Source: Pseudomonadota bacterium
GTDB taxonomy: Bacteria; Pseudomonadota; Alphaproteobacteria; Acetobacterales; Acetobacteraceae
Reading direction: 5' to 3'
Assembly: GCA_021826565.1 (NCBI GenBank)
Contig: JAKAZJ010000021.1
Coordinates: 1 to 10,977 of the forward strand
DNA length: 10,977 nt
Positions within the stretch are counted from its first letter, which is position 1; the number at the start of each line of letters is the position of its first letter. Positions 1 through 6,369 of the stretch are shown here, in pieces. The notes below the pieces were generated by a model. It was not told the origin of the DNA. It was given only the letters and a program-made list of their open reading frames with translations, and did not search any database. A program made the position numbers and the translations under genes.

Positions 1-2547
1 CCGCAGCGCCAGGCTGGACGGAAGATCGGACGCCGCGGTCGCCGCCAGCACCTTCGCCGCCGCCGTCACGTTCCCCTGATCCAGGCGCAACTCGGCCAAC
101 CTCGCCCCGAACCGGGCCCGCGCCGGTGCGGTCGGCGCCTCCCGCGCCAGACGGGCGAGCAACGGCGCCGCTTGATCAGGCAGGTCCAGCGACAGCAACC
201 GATCGGCGAGCTTGCCTGCCAGCGGCAGCCCTGCCTTGCCTTTCGGAAGCAAGTCGGCGTTGGCGTTCACGAACGCCACATATTGAAGCGGCGGAGCGCG
301 ATCCAGCTTCGCATCCGCCAACGCGGCAGCAAACAGCCGCCGCATTTCTGCACGCAGTCGCGGTCGGGCTTTCGGAAAGTCACGGATCGTGTGGCGGAGC
401 AGGGCAAGCGCCCGGGTCCATTGGCCCGCATGGGCACGCAGCGCGGCGAGGGTTTCGAGCAGATGCAATTCTCGCTTCCCTCCCCGCCAGCCGTCACGCA
501 ACTGATCCAGCTTGCGCGCGGCCTGGGCCGGGCCGATGGCGTGCATGTCCAACCGCAACACAACCGCCCGCGTTGCCGCGCGGAACGCGGTCAGCCGGTC
601 GGGACTGTCGCTCAACCGATCGTAGAGCGCGAGCGCCGCACCGGTTCGGCCCTGGGCGGCGTCCAGCATGGCCCGAGCGAGGTCCAGGCGTTTGTCATGT
701 GGCCGCCGCGCCAGCATGCGCGCGGCGGCCTGCCTCTCGCCACCGCGGATCATCGTCTCGATTGTCATCGGAAGCAGGCTACGCCGCAACGCTCTCGGAT
801 ACGTCAGGACCAGCGGCGCGGTGCTCGCCAGCAGTTGCGCCGCGCGCGGCGAGCGCGGGTCCTGAAGGGCGCGTCGGATGGCCCGCCAGAATGTCACCTC
901 GTCGGTAGCGGGAAGGGAGCGGGCGTCGATCGCACCAGCCTTTGTCGGGGTTCCCGCCTCGATCGCCGCGATCGCAGCCAGCGCTGCGTGCTTGGGCCAA
1001 GCAGCCTCGCCCGGGTCCTCGGACGCGGCCAGATGCAGCAGCGCATGAGCTTCGGCCCCCATACCCAACGCGATCATGGTTTCCGCGGCACGGCGCAGTC
1101 GTGGGCCACGCGCGAGCGGCGGGCGGGCGGCAGCGGCGCGAAGCTGGTGGCGGAGCCGCCTCGACAGTGCTCTGGTCGCCAGGTCGGGAAAGTAGAAGCT
1201 GCGGGTGAGCAACGCCGCATCGGCCAGCGCCGCCGCTTCCCGTCCACCGGGCGATACGGCCAACCCTCCGCGCCCGGCCAGAAGAAATCCGTTTGCGGTG
1301 GGGCGCAGCCGCAAGCGATCGGACAATGCCTCGACGACGACCCCCCGCCAGCTTCGCAGCAGGGCGAATTGAGGCGCTCGGTGCGTGACCCGAACTGCGA
1401 CCGGAGCGGCTCGTTCGGTCCCTACCAGCAATGGGGTCCCGGTTTCCGGATCCAACAAGCTGACCGTCTTGCCTGGCGCGGCCAGGGGTAGACTCAGACC
1501 CGCGGGGATCGGCAGCGGGCGAATCACGGGGCCGACGGGCGAATGGCGGGTCAGGACGATCAGCCAACCCGCGCTCCGACGCAGCAGGGCGAGCCTCATG
1601 CCCCGGCGCAAGGGCATGGTGAGTTCGGTACCACCCGCCAGCACATGAACCTTGGCGGCGCCGAAAACCTTCGCCCCCGCGAGCGCGGAGAGATCGATCG
1701 GCCGCGCCGCATCGAACACTGCCACCCCCTGTCCCTGGCGCCGAAACGCCGCGGCGCCCACGCCGGCCTCGAAGGGCACCAGCATCGCTCCGGGGCTGCC
1801 CGCCGGAGGGACTGCCGGGCGGGCAGACAGAGCGATCGGACCGGGCTTTCCCGGTGGTCCATAGACCGGCAACGCTTGGTTCGGCCGCGGTGGTGATGGG
1901 AGGAGAGCGGTCGGCGCGGACACCGGCGATCGCGGATGCGCCGGAGGCGACGGCGCCCCGCCGCCCACCGCGCCCGCGCCGGCAACCGACGCGGGCGCGG
2001 TGGGCGTTGCCGGCTCCGCGACCGTCGCCGGAGGGGCAGCAACAGGCTTGGCCACACCTCCCGCGGATGAGCCGGTGGTGCCGACGGCGCGACCGGACGC
2101 ATCGCGGCCCGCCACCGCTACCGGCGCCGCGGACTCGCCCGACCGCGAGAGCAGACTCCGGCGTCGAGACACCAACGGGCTCGGCGGCAGCGGAAGCGGC
2201 GGCAGCGCCGTCACGTCGAGCACCAGTCGCAGGCCGACATGCATCCGCCGCACCCGCGCCCCATGCGTCACGGTCACGCGCGCCCAGCCGGGTCCATCGG
2301 CCAGGGCCACGATCCCCGGTGGCAGTTCGGGAGCCGGACCAAACGGGAGTGCAACGCTGAAGCGCAGGCTGATCACGTCCCCGCGCCGGGTCATCCGCCA
2401 CCCGGCCCAGCGCGGAAAATCGAATACCAAGCGGGAAAAGCCGGGATGGGTCGCCGCCTTGATCGGCACCGCCGTCTCGGCATGGGCATGCCATCCCCCC
2501 AGCAGCGCAATCCCGAACGCGACCCAGACGGCAGCGCGCGCACCCAT
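1..2547 (-). CDS. Large exported AMIN-like / helical-repeat protein of the flagellar operon (3' end outside window)
   Basis: An open frame of 849 codons runs without a stop from an ATG at 2547 to the window edge, so the C-terminus is missing. The ATG overlaps the cheZ stop as ATGA, which fixes the start. Residues 1-23 form a signal peptide: Arg4, a hydrophobic core (VWVAFGIALLGG), then Ala21-His-Ala23 before Glu24, a typical signal peptidase I site. Residues about 24-115 are beta-rich and resemble an AMIN-type domain (HPGFSRLVFDFP, then an RRGDVISLRFS strand). Residues about 116-250 are a Pro/Ala/Ser/Gly-rich linker. About 255-440 looks beta-rich again. From about 450 on, Ala/Leu/Arg-rich amphipathic helices suggest TPR-like repeats. 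AMIN domains in other proteins bind peptidoglycan or envelope partners, so a periplasmic scaffold around the motor is a reasonable inference. I know no gene name for it. The gene is certain; the domain calls are moderate. Confidence 0.85.
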   Translation of the reverse strand, partial: MGARAAVWVAFGIALLGGWHAHAETAVPIKAATHPGFSRLVFDFPRWAGWRMTRRGDVISLRFSVALPFGPAPELPPGIVALADGPGWARVTVTHGARVRRMHVGLRLVLDVTALPPLPLPPSPLVSRRRSLLSRSGESAAPVAVAGRDASGRAVGTTGSSAGGVAKPVAAPPATVAEPATPTAPASVAGAGAVGGGAPSPPAHPRSPVSAPTALLPSPPRPNQALPVYGPPGKPGPIALSARPAVPPAGSPGAMLVPFEAGVGAAAFRRQGQGVAVFDAARPIDLSALAGAKVFGAAKVHVLAGGTELTMPLRRGMRLALLRRSAGWLIVLTRHSPVGPVIRPLPIPAGLSLPLAAPGKTVSLLDPETGTPLLVGTERAAPVAVRVTHRAPQFALLRSWRGVVVEALSDRLRLRPTANGFLLAGRGGLAVSPGGREAAALADAALLTRSFYFPDLATRALSRRLRHQLRAAAARPPLARGPRLRRAAETMIALGMGAEAHALLHLAASEDPGEAAWPKHAALAAIAAIEAGTPTKAGAIDARSLPATDEVTFWRAIRRALQDPRSPRAAQLLASTAPLVLTYPRALRRSLLPMTIETMIRGGERQAAARMLARRPHDKRLDLARAMLDAAQGRTGAALALYDRLSDSPDRLTAFRAATRAVVLRLDMHAIGPAQAARKLDQLRDGWRGGKRELHLLETLAALRAHAGQWTRALALLRHTIRDFPKARPRLRAEMRRLFAAALADAKLDRAPPLQYVAFVNANADLLPKGKAGLPLAGKLADRLLSLDLPDQAAPLLARLAREAPTAPARARFGARLAELRLDQGNVTAAAKVLAATAASDLPSSLALR

Positions 2548-3191
2548 CAGTCGAAGCTGGCCAGCAACCGGTCGATATCCGATTGCGCCATCGCCGCGGC
2601 CGGAAGCTGCGGGCCGTTCAGCAACGAGGCTTCCCCTTCCGTGACGACCTCCGCGCTGCCGCCCGGGCCGTTGCGATGGCTGAACGCGAGCACGATCTGC
2701 GCGACTTTGGCCTCGATCGCCTTCAGCGTCCCTACGACCTTGGTAATCCGCTGACCAGTGATGTCCTGGAAGCTGCACGCTTCATATATATGCGTGGTGG
2801 CGTCCTGAAGCTTGGCCGACAAACCTCCCTCCAACGTCTCGGCCACCGTGTCGAGGGTCTCACAGGACTCGAGGATCTGATTGGTCGCTGCGGCGGTGTG
2901 CGCGACGATGGCGTCGAGCTCGTCAGTGGCGAACGGGATGTGGGCCGCGGTGATATCATCAACCTGCAACGCCGCGATCTCCGCCTTGGCATTGGCGATC
3001 ACGCGGCCGAGCGACTCCACCTCGGCCAGCAATGCCGAATCGGTGACAGCCAGGTCGCCCTGCACCGCGGCAATCACGGCGCGCACCACATCGGCCACCC
3101 ATTCCGGCTCGGCCGCGGGATACCGGGAGCGAATCTCCGCCAGTCGCTCGGCCAACGGCGCAACCTTGGTACCGGCGAACATATCATGCAT
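2547..3191 (-). CDS. cheZ: CheZ, protein phosphatase for CheY-P
   Basis: CheZ removes the phosphate from CheY-P in the cytoplasm and so ends the signal that makes the motor switch. The protein is mostly helical. The family active-site motif is at residues 141-148 (FQDITGQR), with Asp143 and Gln147 matching the catalytic pair; Gln147 is the residue that positions the attacking water in characterised CheZ. The C-terminal QSDIDRLLASF (203-213) matches the amphipathic helix that docks on CheY, after a flexible stretch (about 173-200). With the ATG at 3191 the protein is 214 residues, the same length and motif numbering as the E. coli enzyme. This ATG overlaps the end of cheY by 8 bases and has AAAAGG nine bases upstream. 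Alternatives are 3218 (longer overlap with cheY) and 3182. It is coupled to cheY before it and to the AMIN-like gene after it (ATGA). Confidence 0.93.
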   Translation of the reverse strand: MHDMFAGTKVAPLAERLAEIRSRYPAAEPEWVADVVRAVIAAVQGDLAVTDSALLAEVESLGRVIANAKAEIAALQVDDITAAHIPFATDELDAIVAHTAAATNQILESCETLDTVAETLEGGLSAKLQDATTHIYEACSFQDITGQRITKVVGTLKAIEAKVAQIVLAFSHRNGPGGSAEVVTEGEASLLNGPQLPAAAMAQSDIDRLLASFD

Positions 3192-3570
3192 TGCCGAGTA
3201 CCTTTTCGATCTTGTCACGCAGGGTTTCCGCGTTGAACGGCTTCACGATGTAGTTCGACACACCCGCCTGCTTCGCGGCGACCACGTTTTCGGTCTTGCT
3301 TTCCGCCGTCACCATGATAAATGGGGTCGCCTTGAGTTTCGCGTCGGCACGGACCTCCTGGAGCAGTTGCAATCCCGTCATCGGCTGCATATTCCAATCT
3401 GAAATCACCAGTCCGAAATTGCCGGAGCGCATCTTCGCCAAGGCCTCCGCCCCGTCCGTCGCCTCCTCCACGTTGTTGAACTCGATCTGCTTGAGCAGAT
3501 TGCGGATGATGCGCAGCATGGTCTTGTAGTCATCGACGATCAGAACGTTCATCGACTTGTCGATCGGCAT
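3184..3570 (-). CDS. cheY: CheY, single-domain chemotaxis response regulator
   Basis: A stand-alone receiver domain of 128 residues with no output domain. The acidic pair is Asp13-Asp14, the phosphoacceptor is Asp58 (in VISDWN), and the switch residues are Thr88 and Tyr107, with Lys110 followed by Pro. The Tyr at the aromatic switch position and the SDWNMQPMTGL segment are typical of CheY proteins that bind FliM rather than of DNA-binding regulators. Phospho-CheY binds the FliM N-terminal peptide; fliM lies three genes upstream in the same operon, and the phosphatase CheZ is next. The kinase CheA is not in the window. The start at 3570 is backed by AAGGAG five bases upstream. Met7 is an internal alternative without such support. 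This is the only gene of the operon separated from its predecessor by a gap (20 bases), and it may be translated independently at a higher level. Confidence 0.96.
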   Translation of the reverse strand: MPIDKSMNVLIVDDYKTMLRIIRNLLKQIEFNNVEEATDGAEALAKMRSGNFGLVISDWNMQPMTGLQLLQEVRADAKLKATPFIMVTAESKTENVVAAKQAGVSNYIVKPFNAETLRDKIEKVLGNA

Positions 3571-3575
3571 GGTCG

Positions 3576-3581
3576 CTCCTT
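3576..3581 (-). promoter_or_regulatory. Strong ribosome binding site of cheY
   Basis: AAGGAG on the minus strand, five bases before the cheY ATG at 3570. It decides the start over the internal ATG at 3552. It is the clearest Shine-Dalgarno site in this operon, where most other genes start by stop/start overlap. Confidence 0.8.
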
Positions 3582-3590
3582 TTCGTTGGA

Positions 3591-4226
3591 TCAGCTGCCC
3601 GAACTGGGGTGGTGGACGCCGTCGCGGGCCAACCGCAGCGCGGCGAGGCGGTCGGTGACTTCACGGGCGCGATCCGGCTGCATCGCCGCCAGAATCGCTC
3701 CGGCGCGACGCGGGGCCATTCGATCGATCACCGCCAGCAGAACCTTCATCCGGAGCTTGTCGAATATCTTGGCGGCCTGACGTGGCTGCATCGTCTGATA
3801 GAGATCGACCAGCCCCGTCCAGGCGGCATTGTCGCGCGCAGCCCGTGCCTTGGCCCTGGCTTCGAGCTTCGCTTCCAGCGCCTTGAGCTGGGCAACCCGC
3901 TGATCCAGCCGCTGCTCCGCCGCCACCAGCAACGCCTGACGGGCCGACAGTGCCGCGGCGCGGCGGTCCAGTGCCTGCCGACGTTGCCGCAAATCGGAGA
4001 GCAACGCCGCCTCGGCGGGGCTGATCGAGGGCGCGGGCGGCGCCAGCTTCGGAACCTTGGCCCCTATTGTCGCATGATCCAGCGGGTGGTTTGGCAGGGA
4101 CGCCGGAGCTGCCAGCGCTGGGGCGATGGCGCGCGCCAATCCCACGATCTTCATCCCCAGCAACCCCGCCAGAACCAGGATGGTCAGGGGCAGCAAGCGC
4201 GGATGCGGGATGCCGAGGCGCGTCAT
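3591..4226 (-). CDS. MotE-like flagellar protein (MgtE-N-type domain)
   Basis: A 211-residue protein with a single membrane segment near the N-terminus (about 11-31) preceded by basic residues, an Ala/Pro-rich linker (32-70), a charged coiled coil (about 71-133) and a compact C-terminal helical domain (about 135-197). The C-terminal part (DLYQTMQPRQAAKIFDKL, then IDRMAPRRAGAILAAM) matches the MgtE-N / FliG-like fold of MotE proteins. In rhizobia MotE is a periplasmic chaperone for MotC, so a role in stator or motor assembly is likely here, although the exact partner cannot be read from sequence. The ATG overlaps the stop of the DUF6468-like gene (ATGA at 4223-4226), implying coupled translation. 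The family call is firm. The symbol motE is withheld because orthology to the rhizobial gene is not proven. Confidence 0.85.
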   Translation of the reverse strand: MTRLGIPHPRLLPLTILVLAGLLGMKIVGLARAIAPALAAPASLPNHPLDHATIGAKVPKLAPPAPSISPAEAALLSDLRQRRQALDRRAAALSARQALLVAAEQRLDQRVAQLKALEAKLEARAKARAARDNAAWTGLVDLYQTMQPRQAAKIFDKLRMKVLLAVIDRMAPRRAGAILAAMQPDRAREVTDRLAALRLARDGVHHPSSGS

Positions 4227-4657
4227 CGAGCCAACCTCAAGGCCTTCAGAAGATCGCGTTCGGCCTGACTACGCAGACGCGGCTCCTCGACAGCTGCCGG
4301 TGCGGCGGACCCCGGGCCGGGCGTAACCAATGGTCGGGCGGCGCGGATCAGCGGATCGAGACGATCGGCCAGCCCTTCCCCCCGCTCGATCAGAAAGCCG
4401 AGGTCACCTTCCACCCGGCGTACCTGCTCGATCTGCCGGGCCAGATGCCGGCCAGCGCCGTCCGCAGCCTCGCGCAGCCGGGAAACCCCCGATTCCGCTT
4501 GTTTCGTGCTGGCGTTGAAGCCCGCCACCAATTCCTCCAGCGCGGCGCGATCGCGCTTGAGAACGCCAAGCGCGCGTTCCAGCCGCAAGGCATGCACCAG
4601 CGTGGCGGCCAGCAATGCCACCAAAACCAACTCCAGACCCATCTGGGCGTGGCTCAT
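4223..4657 (-). CDS. DUF6468-like membrane-anchored coiled-coil protein
   Basis: A small protein (144 residues) with one N-terminal membrane helix (about 7-26, MGLELVLVALLAATLVHALR) followed by a long amphipathic coiled coil (about 27-105; LERALGVLKRDRAALEEL) and an Ala/Pro-rich segment, then a charged tail. Alphaproteobacterial flagellar operons often carry such a gene directly after fliM, annotated as DUF6468; I recognise the GFNAST-x-x-A-E-x-G stretch (46-57) as typical. Its biochemical role is not known to me. Position between fliM and the motE-like gene, with ATGA overlaps on both sides, implies a role in the basal body or motor. No catalytic motif is visible. Confidence 0.85.
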   Translation of the reverse strand: MSHAQMGLELVLVALLAATLVHALRLERALGVLKRDRAALEELVAGFNASTKQAESGVSRLREAADGAGRHLARQIEQVRRVEGDLGFLIERGEGLADRLDPLIRAARPLVTPGPGSAAPAAVEEPRLRSQAERDLLKALRLAR

Positions 4658-5724
4658 CCGCTCCGCTCCTGCGGGGCACGCGGGACGTCGCGCTCGATCC
4701 GCACGGCAATCCGGCTTTTGCGTCGGCCGATGCGACCTTCGAACAGCGGCACGGTACCGCAGCGCAACGCCACCGGTGTTCCAGGGCCGACGCCCAGCGT
4801 GATCCGACTTCCCGGTTGCAGGGCAATCACGTCAGCAAGCCGCATCACCTGTTCGTCGAGCACAGCATCCAGCGCGACCTCGGTGTTCCAAAGCTCCTCG
4901 GCAAGATGGGTTTCCCAGATCGAATCGCGGCCGAATTTCTCGCCCATGAACTGCTGGAGGAGCAGTTCGCGTACCGGCTCCAGCGTGGCGTAGGGCAGCA
5001 GCAGCTCCATCCGCCCACCCCGATCCTCCATGTCGATCCGCAACCGCGCCAAGATCGCGGCATTGGACAAGCGCGAGATGGTGGCAAATCGCGGATTCAC
5101 CTCCAGGCGCTCGTAGCGGAACGTCACCGGGCACAACGGATCGAACGCCGCCGAAAGATCGGCCAGCACGACATGAATCAGGCGCTCAACCAAGGTCCGT
5201 TCGATCGTCGTGTAGGGCCGCCCCTCGATCCGCATCGCCGCGGTGCCGCGCCGCCCCCCCAGCAGCACATCGACGATCGAGTAGATCATCGCGCTGTCCA
5301 CCACCATCAGGCCGTAATTGTCCCACTCCTCGGCCTTGAACACGGCCAGCATCGCCGGCAACGGAATCGAATTCAGATAGTCGCCGAACCGAAGCGAGAG
5401 GATATTGTCGATCCCGACTTCCACGTTGTCCGAGGTGAAGTTGCGCAGGCTGGTGGACATGATCCGCACCAGCCGATCGAACACGATCTCGAGCATCGGC
5501 AGGCGTTCATAGGACACCAGGCCGGAGTTGATGATCTTCTGGATACCCGAAGCGTTGGCGTCGCCGCCGGCCCCTTCGTCGAACCCCAGCAGACTGTCGA
5601 TCTCAGCCTGATTCAAGACCCGGGCGGGCACGGCGGCAACCGCGTCATCGCCCGGGTCATCGACCTCCGCCCCCCATGCCGCGGCGAGGGCATCGTCGTC
5701 GGGCTTGGCCGGGTCCTCGCTCAT
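4654..5724 (-). CDS. fliM: FliM, flagellar motor switch protein
   Basis: FliM is the C-ring component that receives CheY-P and passes the switch signal to FliG. The 356-residue protein has the expected three parts. An acidic N-terminal tail ends in the CheY-binding peptide (LNQAEIDSLL, 37-46). A middle CheC-like domain covers about 65-255, with the GGRRG loop at 156-160. A C-terminal SpoA domain covers about 280-346 (GSRITLGVG, then GTVPLFEGRIGRRKSRIAVRI), which pairs with FliN. The N-terminal tail before the CheY peptide is longer and more acidic than in enteric FliM. The start is set by the ATGA overlap with the fliL stop. cheY and cheZ in the same operon fit the conserved CheY-binding peptide. 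No fliN or fliG is visible here. Confidence 0.97.
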   Translation of the reverse strand: MSEDPAKPDDDALAAAWGAEVDDPGDDAVAAVPARVLNQAEIDSLLGFDEGAGGDANASGIQKIINSGLVSYERLPMLEIVFDRLVRIMSTSLRNFTSDNVEVGIDNILSLRFGDYLNSIPLPAMLAVFKAEEWDNYGLMVVDSAMIYSIVDVLLGGRRGTAAMRIEGRPYTTIERTLVERLIHVVLADLSAAFDPLCPVTFRYERLEVNPRFATISRLSNAAILARLRIDMEDRGGRMELLLPYATLEPVRELLLQQFMGEKFGRDSIWETHLAEELWNTEVALDAVLDEQVMRLADVIALQPGSRITLGVGPGTPVALRCGTVPLFEGRIGRRKSRIAVRIERDVPRAPQERSG

Positions 5725-6230
5725 TGCACGATCATCTGCACGAACAGAATGTCGCGCACCCGGGCAGGGGCCAACGCGACATCGGCGCGATTGATGAGCG
5801 CCTCCCGCAAGCGGTAGGTCCCGGCCGCGCCGCGCAGGTCGCCGGGACGCACCTCGCGCAGATAGGTCTGGAATAGATCGATGATCCGGGGCATCAGCCT
5901 GGTGACCGCGGCCGCATCCTTGCCCGCCGAGACCTCGATCTCCGCCTTCAGCTTGATGTAGCGCGGCCGGGACGGGTTGGTGTTCATGTTGGCGATCATG
6001 GGCGGCAAAGAGATGAACACCGGCGGGGAGGGCTTCGCCGGACCTGGTCGCTTATCCATCCCCAGCAGACGCGGGATCAGCCCTGAGAACCACCCGCCGG
6101 CCGCCAACCCTACAAGCAACAGCACCGGCGCCGCGATCAGGATCAGCTTCCGCTTGCTCCCCGCTGTCGCGGGCGCGACGTCCGCCGCCGCGCCGTCCGT
6201 CTTCTCCGCCGTTGTGTTCGCGCTGCTCAT
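5721..6230 (-). CDS. fliL: FliL, flagellar basal-body associated protein
   Basis: FliL is an inner-membrane protein whose periplasmic domain surrounds the stator and supports motor torque. The 169-residue protein has a short cytoplasmic tail, basic residues SKRK (25-28), a membrane helix (about 29-50), a Pro-rich linker (62-70) and the periplasmic FliL domain, including the family signature DLRGAAGTYRLREAL (131-145) and the ending ILFVQMIVQ. It is the first gene of the leftward operon. The ATG at 6230 has AGGA about six bases upstream. It is coupled to fliM by ATGA. The operon promoter must lie in 6231-6369 or overlap the divergent Hint gene; I could not place it with confidence. Confidence 0.95.
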   Translation of the reverse strand: MSSANTTAEKTDGAAADVAPATAGSKRKLILIAAPVLLLVGLAAGGWFSGLIPRLLGMDKRPGPAKPSPPVFISLPPMIANMNTNPSRPRYIKLKAEIEVSAGKDAAAVTRLMPRIIDLFQTYLREVRPGDLRGAAGTYRLREALINRADVALAPARVRDILFVQMIVQ

Positions 6231-6272
6231 GGCGTTCCTGTCGGTCGGGGGCAGCCTGCCAAGCCAGGGTTA

Positions 6273-6289
6273 ACCAACGGTGAATTGGT
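6273..6289. promoter_or_regulatory. Palindrome ACCAA-N7-TTGGT, first copy (candidate operator)
   Basis: ACCAACGGTGAATTGGT is a perfect 5-base inverted repeat with a 7-base spacer. It lies 42 bases upstream of fliL and 80 bases upstream of the first Hint gene, in their divergent intergenic region. The same half-sites at the same spacing recur at 8395-8411 before the second Hint gene. A dimeric regulator is the natural reading, but no regulator gene is in the window. Confidence 0.4.
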
Positions 6290-6295
6290 CGGCCG

Positions 6296-6314
6296 ATGAA
6301 ACCAGGATGAAGCC
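6296..6314 (+). promoter_or_regulatory. Shared 19-base element, first copy (two ATGAARCC half-sites, 11-base period)
   Basis: ATGAAACCAGGATGAAGCC contains two direct half-sites (ATGAAACC, ATGAAGCC) whose starts are 11 bases apart, about one helical turn. A copy with 17 of 19 identical bases is at 8550-8568, before the second Hint gene. It ends 55 bases before the first Hint start. Direct repeats with this period are typical of OmpR/PhoB-type regulator sites; that assignment is inference. Confidence 0.4.
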
Positions 6315-6369
6315 TGGAGGCAGGCAAGGACGGGGTCAAACGCCACGACGGCGTGCGATCGAGCAGCAG

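Noticed and set aside
172..1491. Long plus-strand open frame (about 440 codons) opposite the AMIN-like gene, and several similar ones up to position 2754.
   Set aside because: Arg/Gln/Pro-rich composition with no family resemblance. They are antisense to a gene with a signal peptide, domain structure and ATGA coupling. Long antisense frames are expected in GC-rich DNA.
779..2494. Minus-strand frame of 571 codons within the AMIN-like gene region.
   Set aside because: It is the wrong frame of the same strand. The protein is a Gly/Arg/Ala-rich low-complexity string, while the frame starting at 2547 gives a signal peptide and structured sequence and stays open throughout.
6233..6270. Possible sigma-54 promoter for fliL on the minus strand (CTGGCTTGGCAGGCTGC).
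   Set aside because: The GG and GC elements are 11 rather than 10 bases apart and the inner bases deviate from consensus. Sigma-54 is strict about this spacing.
6292..6299. GCCGATGA, resembling the -10 box of flagellar sigma-28 promoters (GCCGATAA), upstream of the first Hint gene.
   Set aside because: No acceptable TAAAGTTT-like -35 box at the required 11-base spacing, and the second Hint gene lacks the same arrangement.
6302..6317. Small hairpin CCAGG-N6-CCTGG before the first Hint gene.
   Set aside because: It overlaps the shared 19-base element but is not kept at the second copy, so the hairpin itself is probably incidental.
6280..6369. GTG at 6280 or ATG at 6307 as the start of Hint paralogue 1.
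   Set aside because: The added N-terminus is short, basic and unlike paralogue 2, carries no signal peptide, and overlaps DNA elements conserved out of frame in the other upstream region.
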